From Thermoplasmata archaeon (lineage in GTDB: Archaea > Thermoplasmatota > Thermoplasmata > Lutacidiplasmatales > UBA184), in contig JAJYEA010000003.1 in assembly GCA_021790425.1 (NCBI GenBank), positions 38,786 to 102,785 on the forward strand: a stretch of 64,000 bases of DNA. The letters are read 5' to 3'. Every line of letters starts with the position of its first letter. Position 1 is the stretch's first letter. A program made the translations under genes and the position numbers. The notes under the pieces are model-generated. The model saw only the letters and a program-made list of their open reading frames with translations. It had not been told where the DNA came from and searched no databases. Positions 50,783 to 58,603 of the stretch are shown piece after piece.

Positions 50783-51082
50783 TTACACCTCCAGCACCTC
50801 GGCGTTCAGGTACGAGCGAAGGGCCCGCACGTTCTCGGCGATGTGGACCCCGCCGGGGCAGTTCGCCTCGCACATCTTGCAGAGCAGGCAGGAGTAGATC
50901 GGCTCGGTGCTCTTGAGCACCGCCTCCTTGTTGCCGAGGAGCGCGTAGCGGAAGAGCTTCCGCGGCATGATCTCCATCCCGAGCGGGCAGAGCGCGGTGC
51001 ACGTGCCGCAGTTGATGCACTGCCGCGCGTTGAACTCGCCTCCCAGACGGAGCGTGTCGAGGAAGTCCGGATCCACCTTCAT
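50783..51082 (-). CDS. HdrC-like ferredoxin subunit
   Basis: The 99-residue protein has two [4Fe-4S] motifs, CINCGTCTALCPLG and CLLCKMCEANCPGG, spaced as in HdrC. FRYALLGNKEAVLKS lies between them. It would carry electrons from HdrA to HdrB. The ATG overlaps the stop of the winged-helix gene as ATGA, and its stop is one base before hdrB. Confidence 0.9.
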   Translation of the reverse strand: MKVDPDFLDTLRLGGEFNARQCINCGTCTALCPLGMEIMPRKLFRYALLGNKEAVLKSTEPIYSCLLCKMCEANCPGGVHIAENVRALRSYLNAEVLEV

Positions 51083-51324
51083 TGCTTTCCCTCCACCAGG
51101 GCGTACTGGTAGTAGTCGTCCTCGCGGCCCTTCGGCTTCTCCTCGATGCGGCCGTAGCGGCGCATGGCCATCACCCAGAGCGTGACCTCGCGGACCGGGG
51201 CGTGCAGGGACTGGGCTATTTCCGGGAGGGTCTTGGGGCCGTCCTTCAGGGCGGCCCGGATCCTCGCGCGCTGGATCGTCTCGTCGCGCAGCACCTCGTT
51301 GAGGTTGCGGAGATGGGCGCTCAT
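51079..51324 (-). CDS. Small winged-helix protein inside the Hdr operon
   Basis: An 81-residue protein (MSAHLRNLNEVLRDETIQ start). IRAALKDGPKTLPEIAQSLHAP followed by VREVTLWVMAMRRYGRIEEK has the spacing of a winged helix, and a Tyr-rich tail (DDYYQYALVEGKQ) follows. Both ends overlap neighbours by ATGA, so it is made in step with HdrA and HdrC. It could be a local regulator or a structural linker that uses the wHTH fold for protein contact; the strict coupling favours the latter or autoregulation. Confidence 0.72.
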   Translation of the reverse strand: MSAHLRNLNEVLRDETIQRARIRAALKDGPKTLPEIAQSLHAPVREVTLWVMAMRRYGRIEEKPKGREDDYYQYALVEGKQ

Positions 51325-53132
51325 GCTCCCTCCTTGACCGGGACCTTCCGAGACGTCGTGCCGATCAGCGAGGGGGCGCCCGCCTTGCCGGGGATCCCCG
51401 GCGACATCGCGTCGATCATCGAGAGCATCTGCTCGTTGGTGTAGCCGAGCACGGAGACCGCCTGCTTGGCACAGACCGGGACGCACCCGCCCTCGCCCTT
51501 GCACAGGATCGGCGAGATCTGGGCGACCTGCTTGTCCCCGTAGGTCACCTCCTCGATCGCGCCGTACGGGCAGGCCTTGAGGCACTCCCCGCACCACTCG
51601 CACGCGACGGGATCGACCCGGGCGACGAGCGGGTCGAGGTCGACGTAGCCCTTGAGGAGCAAGGCGCCCGCCTTCGAGACCCCGGCGAGGGCGCTGGTCA
51701 CGCTCTCGGCCACGTTCTTGGGACCCTGGGAGGCCCCGACGACGAAGACCCCGTCGATGACGGTCTCGACCGGGCGGAGCTTGACGTGCGCCTCCCGGTA
51801 GAACCCGTCCTGTCCGAGGGGGAGCTTGAGCACCCGCGTGAGCGCCTCGTTCGCCCGCGGGACCATCCCCGTCACGAGCACCACGAGGTCCGGGCGGATC
51901 TCGACGTCCTCGCCGGCCATGAGCCGGTCCTTCACCCGGACCACGAGACCCTTCGCGTCCCGCTCCACGGTCGGGCGGTTCTCCTCGTCATAGCGGAGGA
52001 AGACCGAGCCGGACTGGAGGGCGTGCTCGTACATCGTCTCGTACTTCCCATAGGTACGGATGTCGCGGAAGAGGTGGAACTGGTGGAGGCCCGGGTCGGC
52101 CGCCCCCAGGACGCTCGCCACGTGGGAGGTGGCGCTGCAGCAGTAGCGCGAGCAGTACGTGCGGGGGTTGCCCGCCTCGGCGGGTTCGCGCGAGCCCACG
52201 CAATAGACGTAGACCACCGTCCGGACCTCCTTGCCCTCGTAGGTGGGCTTGTTCGAGCGGGACCCCAGGAGCTCCTTGAACTCCGGGAGGGTCACGACCC
52301 CCGGGAGCCCGTAGCCGAACTCCCCGGACTGGGGGGCGTAGGGCTCGAACCCGGTGGCGACGACGATCGCGCCCACCTGGAGGGGGATGGCGGCACCGTT
52401 GCCGGTGCGGAGCTTCACGTTGAAGGCCCCGACCCGCCCCGACTTCTCGACCAGCTCGGTCTTCAGGTAGAGCATGATGTTCTCGCGCGTGCGGACGTCC
52501 TGGACGAGGCCGTCGACCACGGTCTTTCCCACTTTGTTGTTGGGGAAGAGCGTCCCCCAGCGGCCCACGTGGCCCCCGGGGTGGTCGGCCGAGTCGATCA
52601 TGTGGACCGTGATCCCCATGTCGGAGAGGGACAGCGCGGCCCGCAGGCCGGCGACCCCGGCTCCGATGACCAGCACTTGCGGCGTGGTCTCCACGCGCAT
52701 CTTCTCGAGGGGCTCGGACTTCGCGGTCTTGGCCACGGCGGCGCGGACGAGGCGCAGGGCCTTCCCGGTGGCCGCCTCGCGGTCGTGCGTATGGGCCCAG
52801 GAGCACTGCTCCCGGATGTTGGCCTGGGTGTACTCGTACTGGTTCAGGCCCGCCCGGGAGGACATCGCGCGGAAGGTGCTCAGGTGGAGCTTGGGGGAGC
52901 AGGACGAGATCACGATCCCGTCGAGCTTCTTCGACTTGATCTCCTCGATCGAGTTCTGCTGGGCGGCGTCGGAGCAGGCGAACATCTCCACGCGCGCGGA
53001 GACGACATCCCCCTCCTTCGCGATCTCGCTGCGCACCTTCTCCGTGTCCACGTAATCGGAGATGTTCCCTCCGCACTGGCAGACGACGACTCCGATGCGG
53101 CGGCGCGGCTCCTCCTTCGCGGGTTCCGTCAT
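51321..53132 (-). CDS. HdrA-like flavoprotein with N-terminal thiol domain
   Basis: The 603-residue protein has the HdrA N-terminal domain (VVVCQCGGNISDYVD, FACSDAAQQ, SSCSPKLHLSTFR), then a Rossmann FAD site (VLVIGAGVAGLRAALSLSD) near residue 150. The family motif YCVGSREPAEAGNPRTYCSRYCC follows. A C-terminal ferredoxin domain holds CEWCGECLKACPYGAI and a second Cys set in GGCVPVC. It overlaps both neighbours by ATGA. HdrA proteins split or collect electrons at their FAD. Here two HdrA copies lie in tandem. Confidence 0.9.
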   Translation of the reverse strand: MTEPAKEEPRRRIGVVVCQCGGNISDYVDTEKVRSEIAKEGDVVSARVEMFACSDAAQQNSIEEIKSKKLDGIVISSCSPKLHLSTFRAMSSRAGLNQYEYTQANIREQCSWAHTHDREAATGKALRLVRAAVAKTAKSEPLEKMRVETTPQVLVIGAGVAGLRAALSLSDMGITVHMIDSADHPGGHVGRWGTLFPNNKVGKTVVDGLVQDVRTRENIMLYLKTELVEKSGRVGAFNVKLRTGNGAAIPLQVGAIVVATGFEPYAPQSGEFGYGLPGVVTLPEFKELLGSRSNKPTYEGKEVRTVVYVYCVGSREPAEAGNPRTYCSRYCCSATSHVASVLGAADPGLHQFHLFRDIRTYGKYETMYEHALQSGSVFLRYDEENRPTVERDAKGLVVRVKDRLMAGEDVEIRPDLVVLVTGMVPRANEALTRVLKLPLGQDGFYREAHVKLRPVETVIDGVFVVGASQGPKNVAESVTSALAGVSKAGALLLKGYVDLDPLVARVDPVACEWCGECLKACPYGAIEEVTYGDKQVAQISPILCKGEGGCVPVCAKQAVSVLGYTNEQMLSMIDAMSPGIPGKAGAPSLIGTTSRKVPVKEGA

Positions 53133-55864
53133 ACCTTCACCCCCTTCCGTCGCAGGTAGGAAGCGATCTGCGCAGAGGCCGCCTCCGAGTGGACGATGGT
53201 GTCCGGGATGTCGCGCACGGCAGTGGCGGATCCCACCACGAAGACCCCGTCCATCGTGGTCTTGCCCGGCTCGATCTCCTCGTTCTGCTCCCGGACGTAG
53301 TCGTAGGAGTCCTTCTGCAGGGCCCCGGCCGGGAAGAGCCCGAACGCCTCCTGGTTGGGCAGGAGGCCGGTGGAGAGGACCACGAGGTCGTGCTTCGCCG
53401 TCTTGTGGCCCCCGCCGCCCTCGATGTCCTCGTAGTGGACGGTGAGGTCGCCGTTGTCGGCCTCCTCGACCCGGGACACCTTCCCCTTGACGAAGTGCAC
53501 GCCCATCCCCTTCGTCTGCTGGAAGAACTCCTCGTAGCCCTTCCCGAAGGCACGGATGTCGATGTAGTAGAACGTCACCTCGGAGAAGAGGAGGGCCCCC
53601 ATCAGGAGCTGGGCCTGCTTGAGCGAGTACATGCAGCAGACCCGGGAGCAGAGGCGGTTCCCGGCCTGCTCGTCCCGCGAGCCCGTGCAGAGCAGGAAGG
53701 CCACGCTCGACGGGACCTTGCCGTCGGAGGGGCGGACCACCGCGTTGTAGGGGCGCGTCGGGGCGAGGATCCGGTCCATCTGGGGTCCCGTGATCACGTT
53801 CGCGAACTTCCCGTAGCCGAAGGCGGGCTTCTGCCGGGCGTCGAACGGATGGAACCCGGTCGCGAGCGCGACGGCCTTCACCGAGACCGTCTCCTGCTGG
53901 ACGCGCATGTCGAGGTTGATCGCATCCGCAGGGCAGACGGAGACGCATTCCTGGCACTCCGAGCAGACACCGCAGTCGAGGCACCGGCTCGAGCTGTAGC
54001 GCGCCTCCTCCTCGGTGAGCGGGGTCTCGTACTCCGCGAAGTCGCGGATCCGCTCCTTCGTCCCCAGGCGACTGACGCGGACGGGCGCGCGGATGGTCCC
54101 ATCCTCGCGGGCCTTAGACGCGACCCGGATCTTGTCCGCCTCGGGGAGCTTCTCGGCCGGGCGGGCCCCCCGCACGTCCAAGCCCTGGATGAAGCGGTCC
54201 ATGTAGAACGCCGCCTTCTTCCCCTGGCCGATGGCCTGGACGATCATCGAGGGCCCGATCACGGAGTCGCCCCCGGCGAAGACGAAGGGGAGCGAGGTCT
54301 GGAGGGTCTCGGCGTCCACCTTGATCGTCCCGTTCCGGTTGAGCTCGATCTCCTTCGCGAAGGGGGCGGTGTTCGGGGCGAGCCCGATCGCCTTGATGAT
54401 GACGTCCGCGGGCAGGGTCTGGGTCACCTTCTCGTCGAAGGTGGGCCGGAAGCGGTGCTCCGCATCGAAGACCGCCGTGCACCGCTTGAGCTCGATCCCC
54501 GTTACGAGGGAACCGGTGCTCGGGATGGACTTGACACCCCAGGACACATCGACCTTGACGCCCTCGTCCTCGGCCTCCTGGACCTCCCACTTGTGGGCGG
54601 GCATCTCCGGGCGGGACTCGAGGCAGACCATCGTGACCTGCTTCGCCCCCAACCGGAGCGCCGAGCGCGCGGAGTCGATGGCGACGTTCCCGCCGCCGAC
54701 GACCACGACACGCTTGTCCTTCAGGGTCGGCGGGTGGTCGTCCCGCACCGCATGCAGGAACTCCATGGCGTCCAGCACGCCGGCCTGGTCCTCTCCGGGG
54801 ACCGCGAGCCGCCGTCCGCCGGTGTCGCCGGTCGCGAGGAAGACGGCATCGTACTGGGGCTTCCCCAGGGCCGTCACCGAGGTGATCTTCTGGCCGGTGC
54901 GGATCTCGACGCCGAGCGCGGTGATGTTCTTGAGGTCCCGCGTGAGGGCCGAGGTGGGCAGCCGGTAGGAGGGGATCCCCCAGCGCATGATGCCCCCCGC
55001 CTCCTTGTCGGCCTCGAAGACGGTGACCGAGTGGCCCTTGCGGGCGAGGAAGTAGGCGGCCGCGAGCCCGGCGGGCCCGGACCCGACTACGGCGACCTTC
55101 TTGCCGGTGAGCTTCTCGGGCCGACCGTAGGTCGGCTCGGCGTGGCTCGCGTAGTAGCGGTCCGACATGAACCGCTTGATCCCCCGGATCGGCACCGGTC
55201 CCTCCAGGAGCCCCCGCGTGCACTGTTCCTCGCACGGGGCGTAGCAGGCGCGGCTCAGGACGCCCACGAGGGGCGCGTCCTCGAGGTGCTGGTCGAAGGC
55301 CTCGTCGTAAAGGCCGGACCGCACGAGCGAGATGTACCCGTGGGGCTTCACCCCCGCGGGGCAGGTGAACGAGCACGGGGAGGTCCCCTGGCGGGTGATG
55401 ACCGCCTTCTTCGGGACCGCCTGGGGGAAGGCGATGTGCGCCGCCCTCCGGGTGACCAGGTCGTAGTTGAACTCATCGGGGTAGGAGACCGTGCAGGCCT
55501 CGGTGCATTGTCCGCACCCCGTGCACTTGGCGGCGTCGACGAACGTGGGCTTCCGGTTGACGTGGACCAGGAACCCCCCGTTCTTCTGGGGCTGGATGTC
55601 GTTGACCTCCGAGTAGATGATGGTACGGACGTTGGGGTGGTTCACCACGGCGGCCATCTTCGGGGTCGAGATGCAGCTCGCGCAGTCGAGGGTCGGAAAG
55701 ACCTTGCTGAGGAGGATCATCCGCCCTCCCACGCTCGGCTCCCGCTCGACGACCAGGACATGGAAGCCCATGTCCCCCAGGGTGAGGGCGGACTCCATTC
55801 CCCCGACCCCGGCGCCGATGATCATGACGTCGTATTCCTGACCGGGCTTGCCGACGTCGGCCAT
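53129..55864 (-). CDS. HdrA-like protein with an inserted GltD-type NAD(P)H oxidoreductase module
   Basis: The 911-residue protein opens with an HdrA FAD site (VMIIGAGVGGMESALTLGDMGFH), LDCASCIST and a ferredoxin motif CTGCGQCTEAC. From about residue 160 to 600 a complete GltD-like module follows: its Cys-rich helical domain (CYAPCEEQCTRG), a second FAD site VAVVGSGPAGLAAAYFLARKG and a pyridine-nucleotide site VVVVGGGNVAIDSARSALRLGA. HdrA sequence then resumes with CLDCGVCSECQECVSVC and LCTGSRDE...CSRVCC. The N-terminal thiol domain of the downstream HdrA is absent. The module would let NAD(P)H feed or drain the complex. Confidence 0.9.
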   Translation of the reverse strand: MADVGKPGQEYDVMIIGAGVGGMESALTLGDMGFHVLVVEREPSVGGRMILLSKVFPTLDCASCISTPKMAAVVNHPNVRTIIYSEVNDIQPQKNGGFLVHVNRKPTFVDAAKCTGCGQCTEACTVSYPDEFNYDLVTRRAAHIAFPQAVPKKAVITRQGTSPCSFTCPAGVKPHGYISLVRSGLYDEAFDQHLEDAPLVGVLSRACYAPCEEQCTRGLLEGPVPIRGIKRFMSDRYYASHAEPTYGRPEKLTGKKVAVVGSGPAGLAAAYFLARKGHSVTVFEADKEAGGIMRWGIPSYRLPTSALTRDLKNITALGVEIRTGQKITSVTALGKPQYDAVFLATGDTGGRRLAVPGEDQAGVLDAMEFLHAVRDDHPPTLKDKRVVVVGGGNVAIDSARSALRLGAKQVTMVCLESRPEMPAHKWEVQEAEDEGVKVDVSWGVKSIPSTGSLVTGIELKRCTAVFDAEHRFRPTFDEKVTQTLPADVIIKAIGLAPNTAPFAKEIELNRNGTIKVDAETLQTSLPFVFAGGDSVIGPSMIVQAIGQGKKAAFYMDRFIQGLDVRGARPAEKLPEADKIRVASKAREDGTIRAPVRVSRLGTKERIRDFAEYETPLTEEEARYSSSRCLDCGVCSECQECVSVCPADAINLDMRVQQETVSVKAVALATGFHPFDARQKPAFGYGKFANVITGPQMDRILAPTRPYNAVVRPSDGKVPSSVAFLLCTGSRDEQAGNRLCSRVCCMYSLKQAQLLMGALLFSEVTFYYIDIRAFGKGYEEFFQQTKGMGVHFVKGKVSRVEEADNGDLTVHYEDIEGGGGHKTAKHDLVVLSTGLLPNQEAFGLFPAGALQKDSYDYVREQNEEIEPGKTTMDGVFVVGSATAVRDIPDTIVHSEAASAQIASYLRRKGVKV

Positions 55865-55865
55865 G

Positions 55866-56282
55866 TTACTTCCCTCCCGCCGACGGCAGGGCCGCCAGCG
55901 CCTTCCCGAACTGCTTCATGTGGTTCACGAATGGCTCCGAGCACACGGAGCACAGGGCGGCCGTCTTCACCCGCGCCGGGTCGATCCCCTGCGCCCGGAG
56001 AAGCTCCTGGGCCTGCTGGACCACCCGCCCGGTACGGTCCACGCAGTCCGAGAGGTACGAGCACTCCGGCCCATCCGCGGCGATGAACACGCCGTCGAAG
56101 CCGTCGGTGATAGCCCGCGCTACCCATCGAGGGTTCACCCCGCTCGAGCAGGGCACGGCGATCGTCTGGACCGTGGGCGAGTAGTCCATGTGGGAACTCC
56201 CCGCCAGGTCGATCGCCATGTCCGAGATCGCGTTCGTCGAGAAGACGAGAATCTTGGGACGGTATCCATGCTCTGCGGTCAT
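55866..56282 (-). CDS. MvhD-like iron-sulfur protein
   Basis: The 138-residue protein matches the MvhD/HdrA-linked delta-subunit family: PCSSGVNPRWVARAITDGFDGVFIAA with Cys45, GPECSYLSDC and VKTAALCSVCSEPFVNHM. MvhD passes electrons between a dehydrogenase and HdrA. The N-terminal CxxC pair common in MvhD is replaced by STNAIS, so the cluster may have a different ligand set. The gene ends one base before the HdrA-GltD start. Confidence 0.82.
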   Translation of the reverse strand: MTAEHGYRPKILVFSTNAISDMAIDLAGSSHMDYSPTVQTIAVPCSSGVNPRWVARAITDGFDGVFIAADGPECSYLSDCVDRTGRVVQQAQELLRAQGIDPARVKTAALCSVCSEPFVNHMKQFGKALAALPSAGGK

Positions 56283-56352
56283 TTGCTTACCTCCGGAACC
56301 TCCGTGGGCTCCCCCTGCGTGCGGGACGGGCGGATGTGGCGCGCCGCGAACC

Positions 56353-56604
56353 CTACTTCAGCCGCCGGACGAAGATCCGGTCGTAGCCGCTCTCGCCGAG
56401 GATCCCGAGGAACTCCTGCCCCGTCTTCTTGGCCCACATCGGGATGTCGGCCTTTGTCCCCTCGTCCGAGGACAGCGTCTCGAGCACCCCCCCTACGGGC
56501 AGTCCCACGATGGCCTTCTTGGTCTCCAAGAGCGGCCCCGGGCACGACGTTCCGCGCGCATCCACGACCTTCGTCTTCAAGGCTCTCAATTCAGTTTCCT
56601 GCAT
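56353..56604 (-). CDS. TusA-family sulfur carrier
   Basis: The 83-residue protein has the TusA core VDARGTSCPGPLLETKKAI with the active CPGP Cys. LPVGGVLETLSSDEGTKADIPMWAKKTG and GYDRIFVRR follow as in the family. TusA carries sulfur as a Cys persulfide. Between dsrE and the Hdr-like genes it most likely brings sulfane sulfur to or from the complex. The gene start follows a gap of 89 bases after dsrE. Confidence 0.93.
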   Translation of the reverse strand: MQETELRALKTKVVDARGTSCPGPLLETKKAIVGLPVGGVLETLSSDEGTKADIPMWAKKTGQEFLGILGESGYDRIFVRRLK

Positions 56605-56693
56605 AACTCACCTGTTTTCCCCTCTTGTTATCCCGTGACGCTCGTACTGGATTCTCTGATTCCCCTTGCTTGACCACGATCCGATCCGCGACC

Positions 56694-57110
56694 TCAGAGG
56701 AACAAGCTGACCTTGGCCTCCTTGGCCATCTCGATGAAGCTTCCCACGCCGATGACGTCGTCCACGATGTCGACGAAGTCCTCCTTCTTCCAGCCCATCA
56801 TGTCCATCGTCATGGAACACAAGTGGATCCGGACCTGGCCCATCGACCGGATCTTTCGGAAGGTGTCGATCCAGCTCGGGTAGTGCTTGGCCTGCATGGC
56901 CTGGAGCAGGGCGGGAGCCATGTCCTCGAACTCCTTGCTCATCCGCTGGTTCACGTTGACCTGGTCCTTGCGGAAGGCGACCAGCCCCCAGAACGTGACG
57001 AAGATGTCGACCTCCATGTCCATCGCGACCGCTCCTCCGGCCATGATCCCTCCGGCGAGCAGCTTGTCGACTGACCCCGAGAACAGGACCAACGCCATCT
57101 TCTCTGTCAT
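56694..57110 (-). CDS. DsrE-family protein
   Basis: The 138-residue protein has the DsrE/DsrF fold signature: MALVLFSGSVDKLLAGGIMAGGAVAMDMEVDIFVTFWGL in parts, then IHLCSMTMDMMGWKKEDF with the single likely active Cys. DsrE3-type proteins hand sulfur to TusA. It is the first gene of the Hdr-like operon. The ATG at 57110 is preceded by GGAGG, and a TTAAATACC box lies at 57145-57154, so this mRNA has a short leader. Confidence 0.9.
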   Translation of the reverse strand: MTEKMALVLFSGSVDKLLAGGIMAGGAVAMDMEVDIFVTFWGLVAFRKDQVNVNQRMSKEFEDMAPALLQAMQAKHYPSWIDTFRKIRSMGQVRIHLCSMTMDMMGWKKEDFVDIVDDVIGVGSFIEMAKEAKVSLFL

Positions 57111-57144
57111 GGTTCCGGACCTCCGACGGGAAACGATTCGACCG

Positions 57145-57154
57145 GGTATTTAAC
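57145..57154 (-). promoter_or_regulatory. Box A of the dsrE-tusA-hdr operon
   Basis: The minus strand reads GGTTAAATACC about 40 nt before the dsrE ATG. The predicted leader of about 14 nt would include GGAGG. Confidence 0.55.
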
Positions 57155-57159
57155 CCGCC

Positions 57160-57181
57160 TTCCTATTCTCTGAAATTGGAA
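57160..57181. promoter_or_regulatory. Imperfect inverted repeat next to the dsrE promoter
   Basis: TTCCTATTCTCTGAAATTGGAA has outer arms TTCC/GGAA and inner ATT/AAT matches. It abuts the upstream side of the dsrE box A, mirroring the position of the perfect palindrome at the arsR promoter. Confidence 0.35.
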
Positions 57182-57338
57182 ACTGCCCGTTCGCCGCGGT
57201 TCCTCCCGGCACGCGGTTTGCCCCCCCCGTTCCCGCGCGTCGAACGCCTTCCCGCAGGTCCTTTCCGGGGCCGATTTACCTCGGTGTGGCCGGCCCGGAG
57301 GTACCCCTCCGGGAACGCCCGGGTTCGCGTCCTCGGTG

Positions 57339-57364
57339 CCACATTCCGAATTTTCGGAATGTGG
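57339..57364. promoter_or_regulatory. Perfect 12-bp inverted repeat, probable ArsR operator
   Basis: CCACATTCCGAA and TTCGGAATGTGG are exact inverted copies separated by two bases. The element ends about seven bases before the arsR TATA box, in the region where transcription factor B binds. A dimeric repressor bound here would block its own gene. Confidence 0.75.
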
Positions 57365-57370
57365 AAATCA

Positions 57371-57380
57371 GCTTTATAAT
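57371..57380 (+). promoter_or_regulatory. Box A of arsR
   Basis: GCTTTATAAT is a strong TATA box about 50 nt before the ATG, leaving a leader of about 24 nt that contains AGAGGAG. Confidence 0.65.
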
Positions 57381-57425
57381 AGGCCATGCCTTGGTCGCTC
57401 CGTCGCCTGGGGGAACAGAGGAGCT

Positions 57426-57758
57426 ATGCACCGCGGACCGGTTGAGATGCGCCTGGACGAGATGCAGGCGGCGTTGTGCAAGACCACCTCGAACCCCGTC
57501 CGGCTCGGCATCCTCTCCCTCATCGGGCGCCGTGAGCTCTCGGTGGGCGTCATCGCCCAGCGGCTGGAGCAGCCCATCCCGACCATCTCGAAGCACCTGC
57601 ACATGATGAAGGAACAAGGCGTGGTCTCCTCCCGGAGGGCGGGCAACGTCATCTTCTACCGGGTCACCGATCCCCGGATCCTGGACGCCGTGTCGCTGAT
57701 CCGTCAGGTACTCATGGCCCGCCTCAAGTCGGAGCGGGCGATGCTCCGGAACGGCTAG
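57426..57758 (+). CDS. ArsR-family transcriptional regulator
   Basis: The 110-residue protein has the ArsR wHTH: TTSNPVRLGILSLIGRRELSVGVIAQRL, recognition helix PIPTISKHLHMMKEQGVV, and wing SSRRAGNVIFYRVTD. It has only one Cys (AALCKTTS), so two-Cys persulfide sensing of the SqrR/BigR kind is not evident within one chain; a pair across a dimer remains possible. It is divergent from the dsrE-hdr operon and stands next to a perfect palindrome, which makes it the likely controller of this locus. Confidence 0.9.
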   Translation: MHRGPVEMRLDEMQAALCKTTSNPVRLGILSLIGRRELSVGVIAQRLEQPIPTISKHLHMMKEQGVVSSRRAGNVIFYRVTDPRILDAVSLIRQVLMARLKSERAMLRNG

Positions 57759-57883
57759 CCCGTTGGGTTGAACGCGACCACCGGTGGGCCGACCGCTCCA
57801 CCGGAGGGGAAGATAGTCCACACATGCCCTTCCGCCCGCCAAAGGCTAATAGTCGGAACAATTGCTGCGCAGTGTAGGTATCC

Positions 57884-58504
57884 TTGCACGAACCAGACGA
57901 AAACGAGGAGTACCAGCGCGGGATAGAGGATATTCCAGGCTCTTCCGGCAAGGGAACGCAAGATACCGCGAGTGTTCCCGGGGCCAAGAGGACCGTGGGT
58001 TCGCTTCTATCTCGATTCCTAGTGGTCTTGGGAATCGTGGCTCTTGTCGCGGGCTCGCTGTTCCTCGCGGGAGCCACGCCGGCCTATAGATGCACATATC
58101 CGTGGGGGTATGCGTACGACGCGTGCGACGTGCAATCCGTGGCCGGGCCCATCGAGGTACAGGCAACTTGGTCCGGCTCGACCCCGCCCGGGACCTTCGT
58201 GCACCTGTATGCCTGTACGGGGCCGGACAATCAGATCCTTCAGGGCACGGTGACCAGCGCTTGCACCCTGATCGCTTCCTCGACCGGACCCAACGGGAGC
58301 TTGTCGCACTGGATGTGGATCCCCGACTACACCTCCATTCTCCTGGTCACGAATGGAACCTCGTTCCTCCAGCTCACGTTGGACATCCCCGTGGACGGGG
58401 GATTCTTCTTCATCGTGGGAGGGGTGGCTCTAGCAGGGGGAGGCTCGCTCTGGATCCTGATGCGTCGAAAGTCCGTGACCGAGCTTGGCCGGGAGTTCGG
58501 ATAG
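57884..58504 (+). CDS. Membrane protein with exported Cys-containing domain
   Basis: The 206-residue frame has a polar N-terminus, a membrane helix near residues 44-67 (FLVVLGIVALVAGSLFLAG), an exported domain with two Cys pairs (YRCTYPWGYAYDACD and YACTGPDNQ...SACTLIASS), and a second helix near 178-196 followed by a basic tail. The start is uncertain: TTG at 57884 fits a CTAATAG box near 57844-57852, but GTG at 57995 would start just before the helix. The exported part resembles that of the protein at 7051-7752. Its function is unknown. Confidence 0.62.
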   Translation: MHEPDENEEYQRGIEDIPGSSGKGTQDTASVPGAKRTVGSLLSRFLVVLGIVALVAGSLFLAGATPAYRCTYPWGYAYDACDVQSVAGPIEVQATWSGSTPPGTFVHLYACTGPDNQILQGTVTSACTLIASSTGPNGSLSHWMWIPDYTSILLVTNGTSFLQLTLDIPVDGGFFFIVGGVALAGGGSLWILMRRKSVTELGREFG

Positions 58505-58603
58505 ACCTCGCTTCAGGAAGCCCCCTGACGTCGAGCCAGGGATACGAAGCCCATACGGTCTCGCGGAAGAGAGCACCCGGCTCGTGGGTTCGCCGGAATG
58601 TGC

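Larger units (their letters stand above)
57111..57425. other. Regulatory region between the sulfur/Hdr operon and arsR
   Basis: The 315-bp region holds the dsrE promoter box (57145-57154), an imperfect inverted repeat (57160-57181), about 155 bp of GC-rich spacer with nothing recognisable, a perfect inverted repeat (57339-57364), the arsR TATA box (57371-57380) and the arsR ribosome-binding site AGAGGAG just before 57426. Confidence 0.7.

Noticed and set aside
51786..53159. Long open frame on the plus strand opposite hdrA
   Set aside because: It is rich in Arg, Gly, His and Val with no motif, and lies exactly opposite a gene with clear HdrA motifs. GC-rich codons on one strand open the other by chance.
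53189..56086. A 965-codon plus-strand frame
   Set aside because: Antisense shadow of the HdrA-GltD gene, with low-complexity composition.
49810..57110. Methanogenesis-type heterodisulfide reductase
   Set aside because: No methanogenesis genes are present, HdrB has only one CCG motif, and the neighbours TusA and DsrE point to sulfur transfer instead.
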